NCBI GenBank assembly: GCA_022360015.1
Contig: JAKSDQ010000244.1
Location: forward strand, 1 to 64,000
Direction: 5' to 3'
Origin: Cytophagales bacterium
GTDB lineage: Bacteria; Bacteroidota; Bacteroidia; Cytophagales; Cyclobacteriaceae
DNA: 64,000 nt
Both the position numbers and the translations under genes were made by a program. Shown one piece after another: positions 7,534-15,884 of this stretch (position 1 is its first letter; every line of letters starts with the position of its first letter). A model generated the notes under the pieces. That model did not search any database and had not been told where the DNA came from. It was given only the letters and a program-made list of their open reading frames with translations.

Positions 7534-8175
7534 ATGAATTTACAAGCTTACATTTTTAGCCAACAGAGATGGTGGTATACAGTACTGATTTCGCCACTGC
7601 TGTTTTCCTTTTGCCAAAGCACCACGTCAATAGAGGATACTGAAACCGAAGAGACGACACCGGAATTTCATTGTGCCCCGGATTACTTCGATTTTACCTT
7701 TGGGGAAGTCTCCTTTAAATCAAACCCAAAGGACTCGATACCACTAAAATGGGAGTATTTTAATGATGAAAGGTATGACCATGATAATTTTGATATGGAT
7801 TGTGAGTGCCCGGAATTTCTCATTGACGAGGATGACGTGCATTACTTCTCTTTTTTTCTGCATCCGGAGCAAGACTTGCAGATAACCATCCGCAAATATT
7901 GGGTCAACTGGTCAGGGCATGAGTTTCACACCGGAGGTTATGACTTTAACGCGGAAAAGCTGTTTGAAAACCCCAGGATACGGTTTCAGCTCACTGATAA
8001 AAAGACCGGGTGCCAATATCTGACAAAACAGGGCCGGATCTATATCAGGCAATTTAGATTTGAAAAATGCATAAAAGCGGAACTTACTGCCGAATTGGAA
8101 AGCCAGGATTGTGGTGTGGTGGTTCTCAAAGGAACATTTAACGCTAATTATACCGGGCTTACCCGTTCTGAATAA
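7534..8175 (+). CDS. Hypothetical exported protein
   Basis: The 213-residue protein starts with a hydrophobic stretch at residues about 12-27 (WWYTVLISPLLFSFC) that could be a signal or lipoprotein peptide, although the lipobox is poor. The rest is acidic and aromatic with several cysteines (HCAPDYFDF, DCECPEF, GCQYL, EKC, QDCG), suggesting a disulphide-stabilised extracytoplasmic beta domain. No family is recognised. It converges on the lipoprotein gene at 8182, with only 6 bp between stops. Confidence 0.65.
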   Translation: MNLQAYIFSQQRWWYTVLISPLLFSFCQSTTSIEDTETEETTPEFHCAPDYFDFTFGEVSFKSNPKDSIPLKWEYFNDERYDHDNFDMDCECPEFLIDEDDVHYFSFFLHPEQDLQITIRKYWVNWSGHEFHTGGYDFNAEKLFENPRIRFQLTDKKTGCQYLTKQGRIYIRQFRFEKCIKAELTAELESQDCGVVVLKGTFNANYTGLTRSE

Positions 8176-8181
8176 AACCGG

Positions 8182-8589
8182 CTAATTAGGAAAGGTATAG
8201 CGGCGCCCATATTTTTGATGCATGAATTTAAAGTAATAGAATAGTTTATAGTTCAATTCTATGCCATAATCGATTGTAAAATCATAATTGATGATTTCTG
8301 TAAACGGGCTTCGCCGCCTGTGTCTGAATGCTGTCACTTTATCATTCCAGTCTGACACATAAATTCTGTTTTTGGTTTCATAATAGGATTTAGTATAAAA
8401 TCCTATGGGCCGGGCATTGGTAACCATCCAGCTTTCAAAGCCAGGCTCATCCACAATGAGTTCATATTGCGGTGCTTCTTCCTCTCTTGGCCCCACAATA
8501 TTACTGTCCTGTACATAGAACCTCGATGGACCTGTACCCACACATCCAGTCATAAAAACCAGTAACCAAAAGCTTAATAAATACTTCAT
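8182..8589 (-). CDS. Hypothetical lipoprotein
   Basis: I choose ATG 8589 (MKYLLSFWLLVFMTGC) rather than 8598, because it gives a short N-region directly before the hydrophobic core. FMTGC is a good lipobox, so the mature protein begins at Cys16 and is lipid-anchored. The remaining 120 residues are rich in Tyr and Phe, and no domain is recognised. There is a long, mostly non-coding upstream gap shared with the dehydrogenase gene at 8752. Confidence 0.65.
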   Translation of the reverse strand: MKYLLSFWLLVFMTGCVGTGPSRFYVQDSNIVGPREEEAPQYELIVDEPGFESWMVTNARPIGFYTKSYYETKNRIYVSDWNDKVTAFRHRRRSPFTEIINYDFTIDYGIELNYKLFYYFKFMHQKYGRRYTFPN

Positions 8590-8690
8590 ATCATTCACCG
8601 CTTCACGCTATTACAAAAGTGAAGCTTTGGCATGAATTAAACAATGATTGAAATCACCATCCTGAGCAACAACCCTCCACTTTTGTGCAT

Positions 8691-8729
8691 TTTGTCATAC
8701 CTACAGGTCATATAATTACTTATTTTTGC
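8691..8729 (+). promoter_or_regulatory. Possible Bacteroidota-type promoter
   Basis: TATTTTTGC at 8721-8729 fits the Bacteroidota -7 consensus TAnnTTTG, and a TTTG lies upstream at 8691. The spacing of about 26 bases is longer than the usual 19-23, so the upstream box is uncertain. It lies 23 bases before the ATG of the large dehydrogenase lipoprotein. Confidence 0.4.
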
Positions 8730-8751
8730 AAGGTATTATTATGCTTTAGTT

Positions 8752-11700
8752 ATGTTTAAAAGGGGTTGTTACGCTTTCGGGAGTATTTTGTTGAAGTTAT
8801 TTGTTTTTACCGTTGCTTTATCCATTTTCTATGCATGTGGCACCGGTGAGGTCGTCAGGACAGAAAAACGTGTATTATTGGTGAGCCAACCGGCAGGCAA
8901 CTCATCAGTAAACTCCGGGCAATGGAAAAAAGTGATGATGGAAAATAAGGGGGATCTGTTAATTTACCATGTCAATAATTTTGACAGCATTCCTGAAGAT
9001 AGCATCAAACAATACAGTGCAGTGTTATTCTTTGGGCTTCAGCCACAGCAATTTAACAAGCAGCAACAGGCGGAGGTACAACGCTATGTACAGGCAGGGG
9101 GTGGTTTGATACTGATTAATCCTGAAACCAATCATCAATATTACTGGCCCTGGCTCGATGGCATGAGCCAGGCTTTTAAAGCAACCACCGTACAAAACAG
9201 CAAAAAACTTGTAAACGATGAAGACCCGGGGTATGGGCTAAAACACTATGACGGAGGCCGTATTGGCTTCATGTATGTTGAGGACAACGCTACACTATCG
9301 GCCGAACTGAAAGATCAACTGTTTAAAAACCTGGAATTCGTTATAGGCGACAATACTTACAACTACGAAAATGCCCGCACCGGCAGGGCGCCTTCGGAAA
9401 TGAGATTCGTAAAAAAGGTATTGGACGATCAGGTAAATGAACCAATGGATATGACCATTCTACCGGATGAAAAAGTGCTTTTTATTGAAAGGGAAGGGGC
9501 TATCAAATTGTATAACCCCCAAACCCGGTCTACCAAACAGGTGGATCGCTTCGAGGTAACGACAGAGGGCAATTATGAAGATGGCATGCTTGGAATTGCC
9601 CGTGATCCATTGTTTGAATACAACAATTGGATTTACATTTATTACTCACCGGTCGATCCGGTGCAAAAACAAAATCTTTCACGATTCAAATTCGTGGGAG
9701 ACTCCCTCATCAGATCCACAGAAAAAATCATACTGGAAGTGCCGGTGCAAAGGGAAACTTGCTGTCATTCGGGAGGAGGTATTGTGTTTGACGACCAGGG
9801 AAACCTTTATCTTTCAACAGGTGATAATACCAGCTCCAAAGAATCAGATGGTTACTCTCCACACGATGAGCGGCCGGGAAGGGGGCCCTTTGATGCGCAG
9901 AAATCTTCTTCCAATACCCACGATCTTAGGGGCAAGATTCTTAAGATCACCCCTACCGCCGACGGTGGTTATACAATACCGGATGGCAATCTGTTTCCAA
10001 AAGACGGTTCAAAAGGACGGCCGGAGATTTACCTGATGGGGTTGCGTAATCCATTCCGTTTTACCGTGGATCCTTACACAAACTTTGTATACTGGGGAGA
10101 TGTGGGCCCTGACTCGGGACGTGATAGCAGGCTCGGCCCTCAAAGCTATGATGAATTCAATCAGGCTCGTGAACCCGGATTTTATGGCTGGCCTTATTTT
10201 GTGGCAGATAATAAGGCTTATCCCAAACTTGACTTTGCCACCGGCAAGATAGGGCCCGCCTGGGACCCTGAGCGTCCTGTTAACAATTCACCCAACAATA
10301 CAGGAAATACCATATTGCCGCCAGCCCAAAAACCTATGATCTGGTATCCCTATGGCAGGTCCGATGAATTCCCAATGCTAGGAAGGGGTTCGAGAAGTGC
10401 GATGGGTGGGCCTATCTTTTACACAAAGCGGTATGATCAAAATTCAAAAGTTAAGTTTCCGGAATACTATAATGGAAAATGGTTTATATACGATTGGGCA
10501 CGGAGTTGGATAATGGTAGCAACCATGGATGAAAACCATGACCTGGCAAGTATCGAGCCTTTTCTCTCCGGGGTACGATTCGACAAGCCCATTGATATCG
10601 AATTTGGACCGGATGGGGCTATGTATATACTTGAATATGGAGCTAACTACTTTACCGACAATGACGATGCCCGGCTTTCAAAAATTGAATACAACCCCCT
10701 CAACACAGCACCTGTTGCCATAGCCACTGCCGACAAGCTGGTGGGTGCAGCCCCCCTCGATGTCAGCTTTTCAGCCCATAAATCATTTGACTACGATGCC
10801 GAAGATTCCTTGAGCTATGCATGGCTGTTTACCGGTGAAAATGAGGGGCATAGCAATGGCATCAGTACTGATTTTACCTTTGAAACACCTGGAAGTTACA
10901 TCGCTAAATTAATTGTAACGGACTCTAAAGGTGAGTCCGAGACGGCCGAATTGAAAATTGAGGCAGGCAATGAAATGCCGGTCATTGCGATTAACTTTTC
11001 AGGTAACCGGTCTTTTTATTTCGGCAGCAGTACCATTAATTATGAGGTCAAAGTAAATGACAAGGAAGATGGCTCTACGGAAGGCCGGCAAATTGCAGCC
11101 AGCGACGTAGGCATACAATTCAGTTATCTGCCTCATGGCAAAGATCTGGCACTATTGGGACCGGAGCAGTTTTCCATTCCTTCACCATTTACCAAAGGCA
11201 AAAACCTGATTGAAAACAGTGATTGCCGATCTTGTCATTCCAGGGATCAGCAGTCAATCGGGCCGACTTATCTGGACATTGCCGAAAGATACCAGGACGA
11301 TAAAAATGCCATTGATTACCTTGGCAAAAAAATTATTGAAGGAGGCAATGGAAACTGGGGGCATAGCCTGATGGCTGCCCACCCCCAACATACGCTTGAG
11401 GAAACAGGTGAAATGGTAAGGTATATACTCTCTTTACCTGGTGAGGGGGAGAACACAGGAGGCCTGCCACTTACAGGTATTGTGGAAACCAAAGCCCCTA
11501 CCGAACAGGAGGAAGATGGTGCCTATGTGTTCAGCGTAACTTACCAGGACCAGGGTAGTGGTACAATTAGTCCGCTAACTGCAAGGAAATCTATCCTTCT
11601 CCGTCATCCTAAAAAACAGGCGGAGGATTATGATGAAATCTCAGGAGCTAAAAAAGAAAGGCCCGGCGGAGGCAACTTGTCATATGTCAAAACTTCAACG

Positions 11701-11988
11701 AAGGGGAGCTATCTGACCTTTCATCAAATCGATTTGTCCCAAATTAATACAATGACTTTCCACACAAGATCGAACACCGCCTCCCATATCAGTGTAAGAA
11801 CCGGTAACAGCGAGGGCATTAAGGTAGGTAACATTCTCATTGAATCTGCCCATGACCAGAGCTGGAAATCCAAAACGCTAAACATTAATCCGACCGAAGG
11901 TATTCATGACATCTACATTGTCTTTGACGGACCTGTGGAAGATCAGTATTGGTTTATGTCATTGGACTGGATCAGATTTGGGCAATGA
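8752..11988 (+). CDS. Multidomain lipoprotein: ThuA, sugar dehydrogenase, PKD, cytochrome c, CBM6
   Basis: This 1078-residue exported protein has a lipobox ending at Cys29. Residues about 36-200 form a ThuA-like domain (RVLLVSQPAG, ALINPETNHQYYWPW-type loop). Residues about 215-655 form a glucose/sorbosone dehydrogenase beta-propeller (CCHSGGGIVFDDQGNLYLST, LRGKILKI, GLRNPFRF, YWGDVGPD), usually PQQ-dependent. A PKD domain (about 670-755) follows, then a class I cytochrome c with CRSCH at residues 825-829, then a carbohydrate-binding CBM6-like domain (about 955-1078). It probably oxidises a sugar at the cell surface or periplasm and passes electrons to its own haem. A repeat copy begins 3 bp after its stop. 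The downstream symporter gene is convergent. Confidence 0.88.
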   Translation: MFKRGCYAFGSILLKLFVFTVALSIFYACGTGEVVRTEKRVLLVSQPAGNSSVNSGQWKKVMMENKGDLLIYHVNNFDSIPEDSIKQYSAVLFFGLQPQQFNKQQQAEVQRYVQAGGGLILINPETNHQYYWPWLDGMSQAFKATTVQNSKKLVNDEDPGYGLKHYDGGRIGFMYVEDNATLSAELKDQLFKNLEFVIGDNTYNYENARTGRAPSEMRFVKKVLDDQVNEPMDMTILPDEKVLFIEREGAIKLYNPQTRSTKQVDRFEVTTEGNYEDGMLGIARDPLFEYNNWIYIYYSPVDPVQKQNLSRFKFVGDSLIRSTEKIILEVPVQRETCCHSGGGIVFDDQGNLYLSTGDNTSSKESDGYSPHDERPGRGPFDAQKSSSNTHDLRGKILKITPTADGGYTIPDGNLFPKDGSKGRPEIYLMGLRNPFRFTVDPYTNFVYWGDVGPDSGRDSRLGPQSYDEFNQAREPGFYGWPYFVADNKAYPKLDFATGKIGPAWDPERPVNNSPNNTGNTILPPAQKPMIWYPYGRSDEFPMLGRGSRSAMGGPIFYTKRYDQNSKVKFPEYYNGKWFIYDWARSWIMVATMDENHDLASIEPFLSGVRFDKPIDIEFGPDGAMYILEYGANYFTDNDDARLSKIEYNPLNTAPVAIATADKLVGAAPLDVSFSAHKSFDYDAEDSLSYAWLFTGENEGHSNGISTDFTFETPGSYIAKLIVTDSKGESETAELKIEAGNEMPVIAINFSGNRSFYFGSSTINYEVKVNDKEDGSTEGRQIAASDVGIQFSYLPHGKDLALLGPEQFSIPSPFTKGKNLIENSDCRSCHSRDQQSIGPTYLDIAERYQDDKNAIDYLGKKIIEGGNGNWGHSLMAAHPQHTLEETGEMVRYILSLPGEGENTGGLPLTGIVETKAPTEQEEDGAYVFSVTYQDQGSGTISPLTARKSILLRHPKKQAEDYDEISGAKKERPGGGNLSYVKTSTKGSYLTFHQIDLSQINTMTFHTRSNTASHISVRTGNSEGIKVGNILIESAHDQSWKSKTLNINPTEGIHDIYIVFDGPVEDQYWFMSLDWIRFGQ

Positions 11989-11990
11989 GC

Positions 11991-12222
11991 GTGTTCTAAG
12001 ACAAATGCAAACAAGTAAGGACAATTTTTTTATAAGTAGGCGCGATGGAGAATGGGCAATTGACAGTTGAAAATTGACAATTATTTTAGAGTATGCACCC
12101 TTGGTTCCGCGATTATGAAATCATTGTATTCTTTTATCATTAAGCGTATGGGACAGGGCAAGGCAAGCTTCGGTGGTTTTTGTGCAAGGTTTTCAACAAA
12201 GTTCTTTGTGTGTCTTGGTGTG
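11991..12222 (+). repeat. Dispersed repeat, copy A
   Basis: The sequence starting TTCTAAGACAAATGCAAACA at 11994 continues with long matching blocks (CGCGATTATGAAATCATTG-like at 12105, AATTGACAATTATTTTAG at 12071) to the reverse complement of copies at 51075-51451 and 61140-61526. The other end carries TTCTTTGTG...GTCTTGGTG (12202-12219). It fills the whole gap between two convergent genes and contains no believable coding sequence. Confidence 0.8.
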
Positions 12223-13794
12223 TTAACTCAACAGCAAGTAAATCAAAATAGTAATTATCACCAATCCTATGGCCATGTGCCGGGTATACCGCCAGGGCGT
12301 AAGTTCTACCTTTCCGGCATCGGCGGGCTGGTAAAAGTTTTTATTCGGATAAAAGTAGGAGACGAGGTACATCACCCCTATGTTTAGCAAAAACTCTATT
12401 CCCCAGATGTGAACAAAGTGCAGGTCAATCTCAAGAATAAAAGTTGTGATGAGATAAAAAGCCATGCCAGTAATCAGGGCTACCTTGGCGGCCATTGCCG
12501 AAATGTCTTTAAGAAAAAATCCCGCCAAAAGAACAGAGGCTATAGGAATAAAAAATATGCCATTTAATTGCTGCAACAGTTGATACAACCCATCAGGGGC
12601 ATTGGCCATCATCGGCGCTACCCGGATCGCAACAATCGCCAGGATTGCAGAAGTTACCCGGCCTATCCATACCAACCTTTTTTCACTGGCATGTTCGTTT
12701 ATATGCCTTTTATAGATTCCCACACTAAACAACGTAGCCGCACTGTTAAGTACGCTGTTGAAAGTACTAAGCACCGCACCCATGACTACCGCGGCAAAGA
12801 AGCCAACCAAGCCGACCGGCAACACTCTTTTTACCAGCTCCGGATAAATATGATCCTGATTGTTATAATAGCTGTCCTGAAAATAATAGAATCCGATCAC
12901 CCCGGGTAAAATGATAATTAATGGGACAAGGATTTTAAAAACACCGGTCAGCAGTAAACCTTTCTGTGCCTCCTTCAAATTGGCAGCCCCTAACGCACGC
13001 TGAACGATGGCCTGATTCATACACCAAAAATAGAGCTGGTTAATAATCAACCCGGTAAACAACACCTCAAAAGGCATAACCGAATCAGGCGCTCCCATTA
13101 CATTGAACTTCTCCGGGCTATGTTCATATACGCTTACCAGTCCTCTCCAGATATTGTTATCTCCAATGTCCAGAAGCGCGAAAACCGGAACGAGCAGCCC
13201 TCCAATCAATAAACCGTAACCGTTGATGGTATCGGAAAATGCCACGGCCTTCAACCCTCCGAAAATGGCATATACCGAGCCAACTATGCCAATCACCAAC
13301 ACTGTCAGCCGAAGTCCCCACGTATTGTTAACATTCAAAATGGCAGATATGTCAAAAATACTTTCCATATTAATGGCCCCTGTGAATAAAACTATTGGCA
13401 ACAAGGTCACCACAAAAGAAATGATCAGAAACAGGGCAACTAATGTACGGGTTATGCCGTCAAACCGGTACTCCAGGTATTGCGGAATAGTGGTAAGGCC
13501 CATCTTGAGATACCTGGGCACGAAATAAACCGCACAAACCACCAGCGCTAGTGCTGAAGTCACCTCCCAGGCAATGACAATAAATCCATTTCTGTATGCG
13601 GCGCCATTCATGCCTACTAAATGTTCAGTGGAAATGTTGGTAAGCAACATCGAACCGGCAATGATTACGCCTGTGAGGCTTCTCCCCCCTAAAAAATAAC
13701 CGTCAGATGAGTTGAGTTTTTCCTTCCGGAGTCTGTACCAGGAATAAACGGCCACAAATCCAGTGAAAGCCAGAAATGAGAGGAGTTTTAACAT
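12223..13794 (-). CDS. Sodium:solute symporter (SSS/SLC5 family)
   Basis: The 523-residue protein has about 13-14 membrane helices. Hallmarks include the N-terminal SSDGYFLGGRSLTG, the sodium-site region (GSMLLTNISTEHLVGMNGAAYRNG) and a later FAAVVMGAVLSTFNSVLNSAATLFS, all characteristic of the SglT-like sugar branch. It imports a solute, probably a sugar or sugar acid, with sodium across the inner membrane. It is convergent with the sugar-dehydrogenase lipoprotein, which fits a carbohydrate role, but the substrate cannot be read from sequence. The stop codon abuts repeat copy A. Confidence 0.88.
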   Translation of the reverse strand: MLKLLSFLAFTGFVAVYSWYRLRKEKLNSSDGYFLGGRSLTGVIIAGSMLLTNISTEHLVGMNGAAYRNGFIVIAWEVTSALALVVCAVYFVPRYLKMGLTTIPQYLEYRFDGITRTLVALFLIISFVVTLLPIVLFTGAINMESIFDISAILNVNNTWGLRLTVLVIGIVGSVYAIFGGLKAVAFSDTINGYGLLIGGLLVPVFALLDIGDNNIWRGLVSVYEHSPEKFNVMGAPDSVMPFEVLFTGLIINQLYFWCMNQAIVQRALGAANLKEAQKGLLLTGVFKILVPLIIILPGVIGFYYFQDSYYNNQDHIYPELVKRVLPVGLVGFFAAVVMGAVLSTFNSVLNSAATLFSVGIYKRHINEHASEKRLVWIGRVTSAILAIVAIRVAPMMANAPDGLYQLLQQLNGIFFIPIASVLLAGFFLKDISAMAAKVALITGMAFYLITTFILEIDLHFVHIWGIEFLLNIGVMYLVSYFYPNKNFYQPADAGKVELTPWRYTRHMAIGLVIITILIYLLLS

Positions 13795-13947
13795 GCTGGT
13801 GGTAATTTATTAAAAAATTCATCCACAGAAAAATTAACAGGTAAAATTACCAATCAGTCTGAAAGCCGGGTCCCGGGCCGGGATTGATTTACGTTTTCCG
13901 GTGCCTCGTACCTCTATCGGCAGTCCATGAAACAAATTTCACCGAAG

Positions 13948-14214
13948 TCATAGTATGACTTTGCGCCATGCTATGACTGCTTTCTGAGCATTAGCCGGAG
14001 AAATCATTAAAAACCAAGTACCGGAAATTAACCAGGTCCGTTCAAATAACTGACGAGATAAAAAGCTTATCAGCCGGTCTACCTGGGATTCACTAAGCTT
14101 TTCAAGGGCCTGATCAATTTCTTCCTGTTGGACTATCGGGTTTTCTGAATCCGTATCACTGTGGTAGGCCGACAATTTAGTACTATCTATGTCCAATTCA
14201 AAAGAACAACACAA
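13948..14214 (-). CDS. Hypothetical protein, doubtful
   Basis: The frame encodes 88 residues: an acidic N-terminus, a helical stretch (QQEEIDQALEKLSESQVDRLISFLSRQLFERTW) and a hydrophobic segment before a basic tail. No family is recognised. It lies beside decayed genes (14244-14585), so it may be a remnant or chance frame. Confidence 0.25.
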   Translation of the reverse strand: MCCSFELDIDSTKLSAYHSDTDSENPIVQQEEIDQALEKLSESQVDRLISFLSRQLFERTWLISGTWFLMISPANAQKAVIAWRKVIL

Positions 14215-14243
14215 AAATCAATGGTTGCCAAACCAAAAACGGC

Positions 14244-14585
14244 GTGAAATTTCAGCAAAAAAAATTAAGAGATGTAGCGGGCTTTTACCTGCGCCTGCTA
14301 TTAGGTTTCACCTTACTATCAGCCCTGGCAGCAGGTGAGTCGGCAAAAAGGATATTCGCCCTGGGTGCCTGGGAGGAATCCCCTTAGTTTTCTGAGGAAG
14401 AAAAGGCCGTTTTAACACTTACAAAAGAGATTACGCCCATCTCGGATCACGGGGTATCGGATGACGTCTACGGCAGGGTACGGAATTTGTTCGGGGAACA
14501 GTATCTGGCACATCTCATACTGGCCATCAACACCATCAATAGCTGGAACCGGATTGTTATTTCCACAAGACTAGGGCCCGAATAA
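14244..14585 (+). pseudogene. Chimeric remnant: DoxX N-terminus joined to AhpD-like decarboxylase C-terminus
   Basis: One plus-strand frame from a possible GTG at 14244 reads LRDVAGFYLRLLLGFTLLSALA, typical of the first helix of DoxX-type membrane proteins. At about 14331 it changes to AGESAKRIFALGAWEESP, then a TAG stop at 14384-14386, then FSEEEKAVLTLTKEIT... and YLAHLILAINTINSWNR. The latter part matches carboxymuconolactone decarboxylase/AhpD-like proteins after their catalytic CxxC, which is absent. The simplest reading is a deletion that fused two neighbouring genes and removed the active site, followed by a nonsense mutation. A terminator at 14666-14691 remains. Confidence 0.75.
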
Positions 14586-14926
14586 TTTCCCCATGAACTG
14601 CAAAGATCGATGGCAGGAATTGCAAGAAAGATCAGCCTTTAATAAATTTGATCATGTTGTTTGTAAAAAGGGTCCTTTGCGGGCCCCTTTTCGTCAAACG
14701 CCGGATGAATATAAAGGAAGTTTAGAAGGAACAAGACCTGCCTCTAAAGCCAGGTAATGAAACCTTTGACCAGAATGATTCTTACACAAGCCCGATGAGG
14801 TTCTTTTCGGTCTGATTCCTCAATTAATACAAGGGCTGATTAAACTTAGGGGACAAGTTATTTGTAGTATCATTGAAGCTTTCCGCTGTTTCATGATTTT
14901 TTTGGTGGTACTAAAACAGAAGAACT
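14586..14926. other. Intergenic region with terminator, no gene seen
   Basis: Apart from the hairpin at 14666-14691 I find no coherent frame. The right part is AT-rich (TTTTTTTGGTGG near 14898) and should contain the promoter of the gene at 14927. Confidence 0.45.
14666..14691 (+). terminator. Intrinsic terminator
   Basis: AAAAGGGTCC (14666-14675) pairs with GGGCCCCTTTT (14681-14691) with one internal mismatch, giving a GC-rich stem with flanking A and T runs. It follows the decayed DoxX/decarboxylase gene. Confidence 0.75.
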
Positions 14927-15526
14927 ATGAGGATATTAAAAACTTTTTTCGTGGCAGTATTAATAAATCCGTGTTTTGATGCGTGGTCGTTCCAAAGTCA
15001 AAATGACTCATGGTACCTGGGAAAAATTAAACTTAAAGACAGCACCACCCTCTCCGGGAGGATAAATTATCAATTGAAATACAACGTTTTGATGCATAAA
15101 AGCCAAGGGCAGACCAAAACATATACCGCCAACATAGTAGATTATTTCGAGGTGCAGGACAAGGACTTCAAAAAAGTAAAACGCTATCATTCCATACCGG
15201 TAAAAATCAGGGAGAATAAAGTCATCCCGGAATTTTTTGAGGTGATTATCCGGGGCAACATGACTTTGCTTAAAAGGGAGGTGCAGGTGAGAAAAAGAAT
15301 GGGAAAAAGGACTGTTGTCAGCACCGTGGACCGTTTTTATTATATGGATAGGTCCGGATTCGTTCAAAATCTGGTGCCTACGAAAAAGAATATCCTTAAA
15401 TTAATGGAGGACCACGCCCGGGAGGTGAATGAATTTATGGAAGACCTCGATCTTAATCCCAGCAAATCGGCTCACCTGAAACAACTATTTATATTCTACA
15501 ACAGCCTGAGCCAATCTTCCGGCTGA
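14927..15526 (+). CDS. Hypothetical exported protein
   Basis: The 199-residue protein has an N-terminal signal-like segment (MRILKTFFVAVLINPCFDAWSFQ). It then has a beta-rich region (SWYLGKIKLKDSTTLSGRINYQLKYNVLMHKS, plus VDYFEVQD) resembling small barrel or Sm-like repeats seen in many Bacteroidota exported proteins of unknown role. The basic middle and C-terminal helices (KKNILKLMEDHAREVNEFMEDL) complete it. No function can be assigned. It is the only intact gene between two pseudogenes. Confidence 0.7.
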   Translation: MRILKTFFVAVLINPCFDAWSFQSQNDSWYLGKIKLKDSTTLSGRINYQLKYNVLMHKSQGQTKTYTANIVDYFEVQDKDFKKVKRYHSIPVKIRENKVIPEFFEVIIRGNMTLLKREVQVRKRMGKRTVVSTVDRFYYMDRSGFVQNLVPTKKNILKLMEDHAREVNEFMEDLDLNPSKSAHLKQLFIFYNSLSQSSG

Positions 15527-15527
15527 G

Positions 15528-15862
15528 TTCGCTAATTCAGGTGTCCATCCTTTTACGAATAAAAAGGTATTTAAAGCGGAAACGGTAAAAAACTGTCTGA
15601 CGGTCATGTATTCTTGTAGCATGTACGATTATTCAGGCGAAAACGGGATCCACGACGCATGAAATACCTTCAGGAAAACCGTACTGTTTCTTTGATCGAT
15701 GCAGCGGCTAACGGTGACCTGTACGAAATTAAAATACTTCAGGCCATGGGTGTGGATCTCAACCAGGCAGATTACGACGGAAGGACAGCCCTCCACCTGG
15801 CATCTGCAGGAAATCAGTTGGATACAGTAACATACCTGAAGGATCGACTGCCCCGAACATTA
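15528..15862 (+). pseudogene. Glutaminase remnant with ankyrin tail
   Basis: The frame from 15528 reads FANSGVHPFTNKKVFKAETV...LTVMYSCSMYDYSGE, matching the conserved glutaminase region ending at the MYDYSGxFA motif. It then ends at TGA 15660-15662. The adjacent frame (ATG 15659) continues with RTVSLIDAAANGDLYEIKIL and NQADYDGRTALHLASAGN, the ankyrin tail of GlsA-type enzymes. The N-terminal half and the rest of the catalytic domain are missing, so an internal deletion plus frameshift is likely. The tail is lost at about 15850, next to the convergent dehydrogenase gene. The enzyme would have hydrolysed glutamine to glutamate. Confidence 0.75.
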
Positions 15863-15884
15863 GTCTGCCCCTTCCGGGTAGTAA

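Noticed and set aside
9575-10036. Alternative frame inside the dehydrogenase gene
   Set aside because: The main frame has clear propeller motifs throughout; the other frame does not.
12067-12387. Plus-strand frame of 106 residues
   Set aside because: It lies across repeat copy A and the symporter gene on the opposite strand, so it is a shadow frame.
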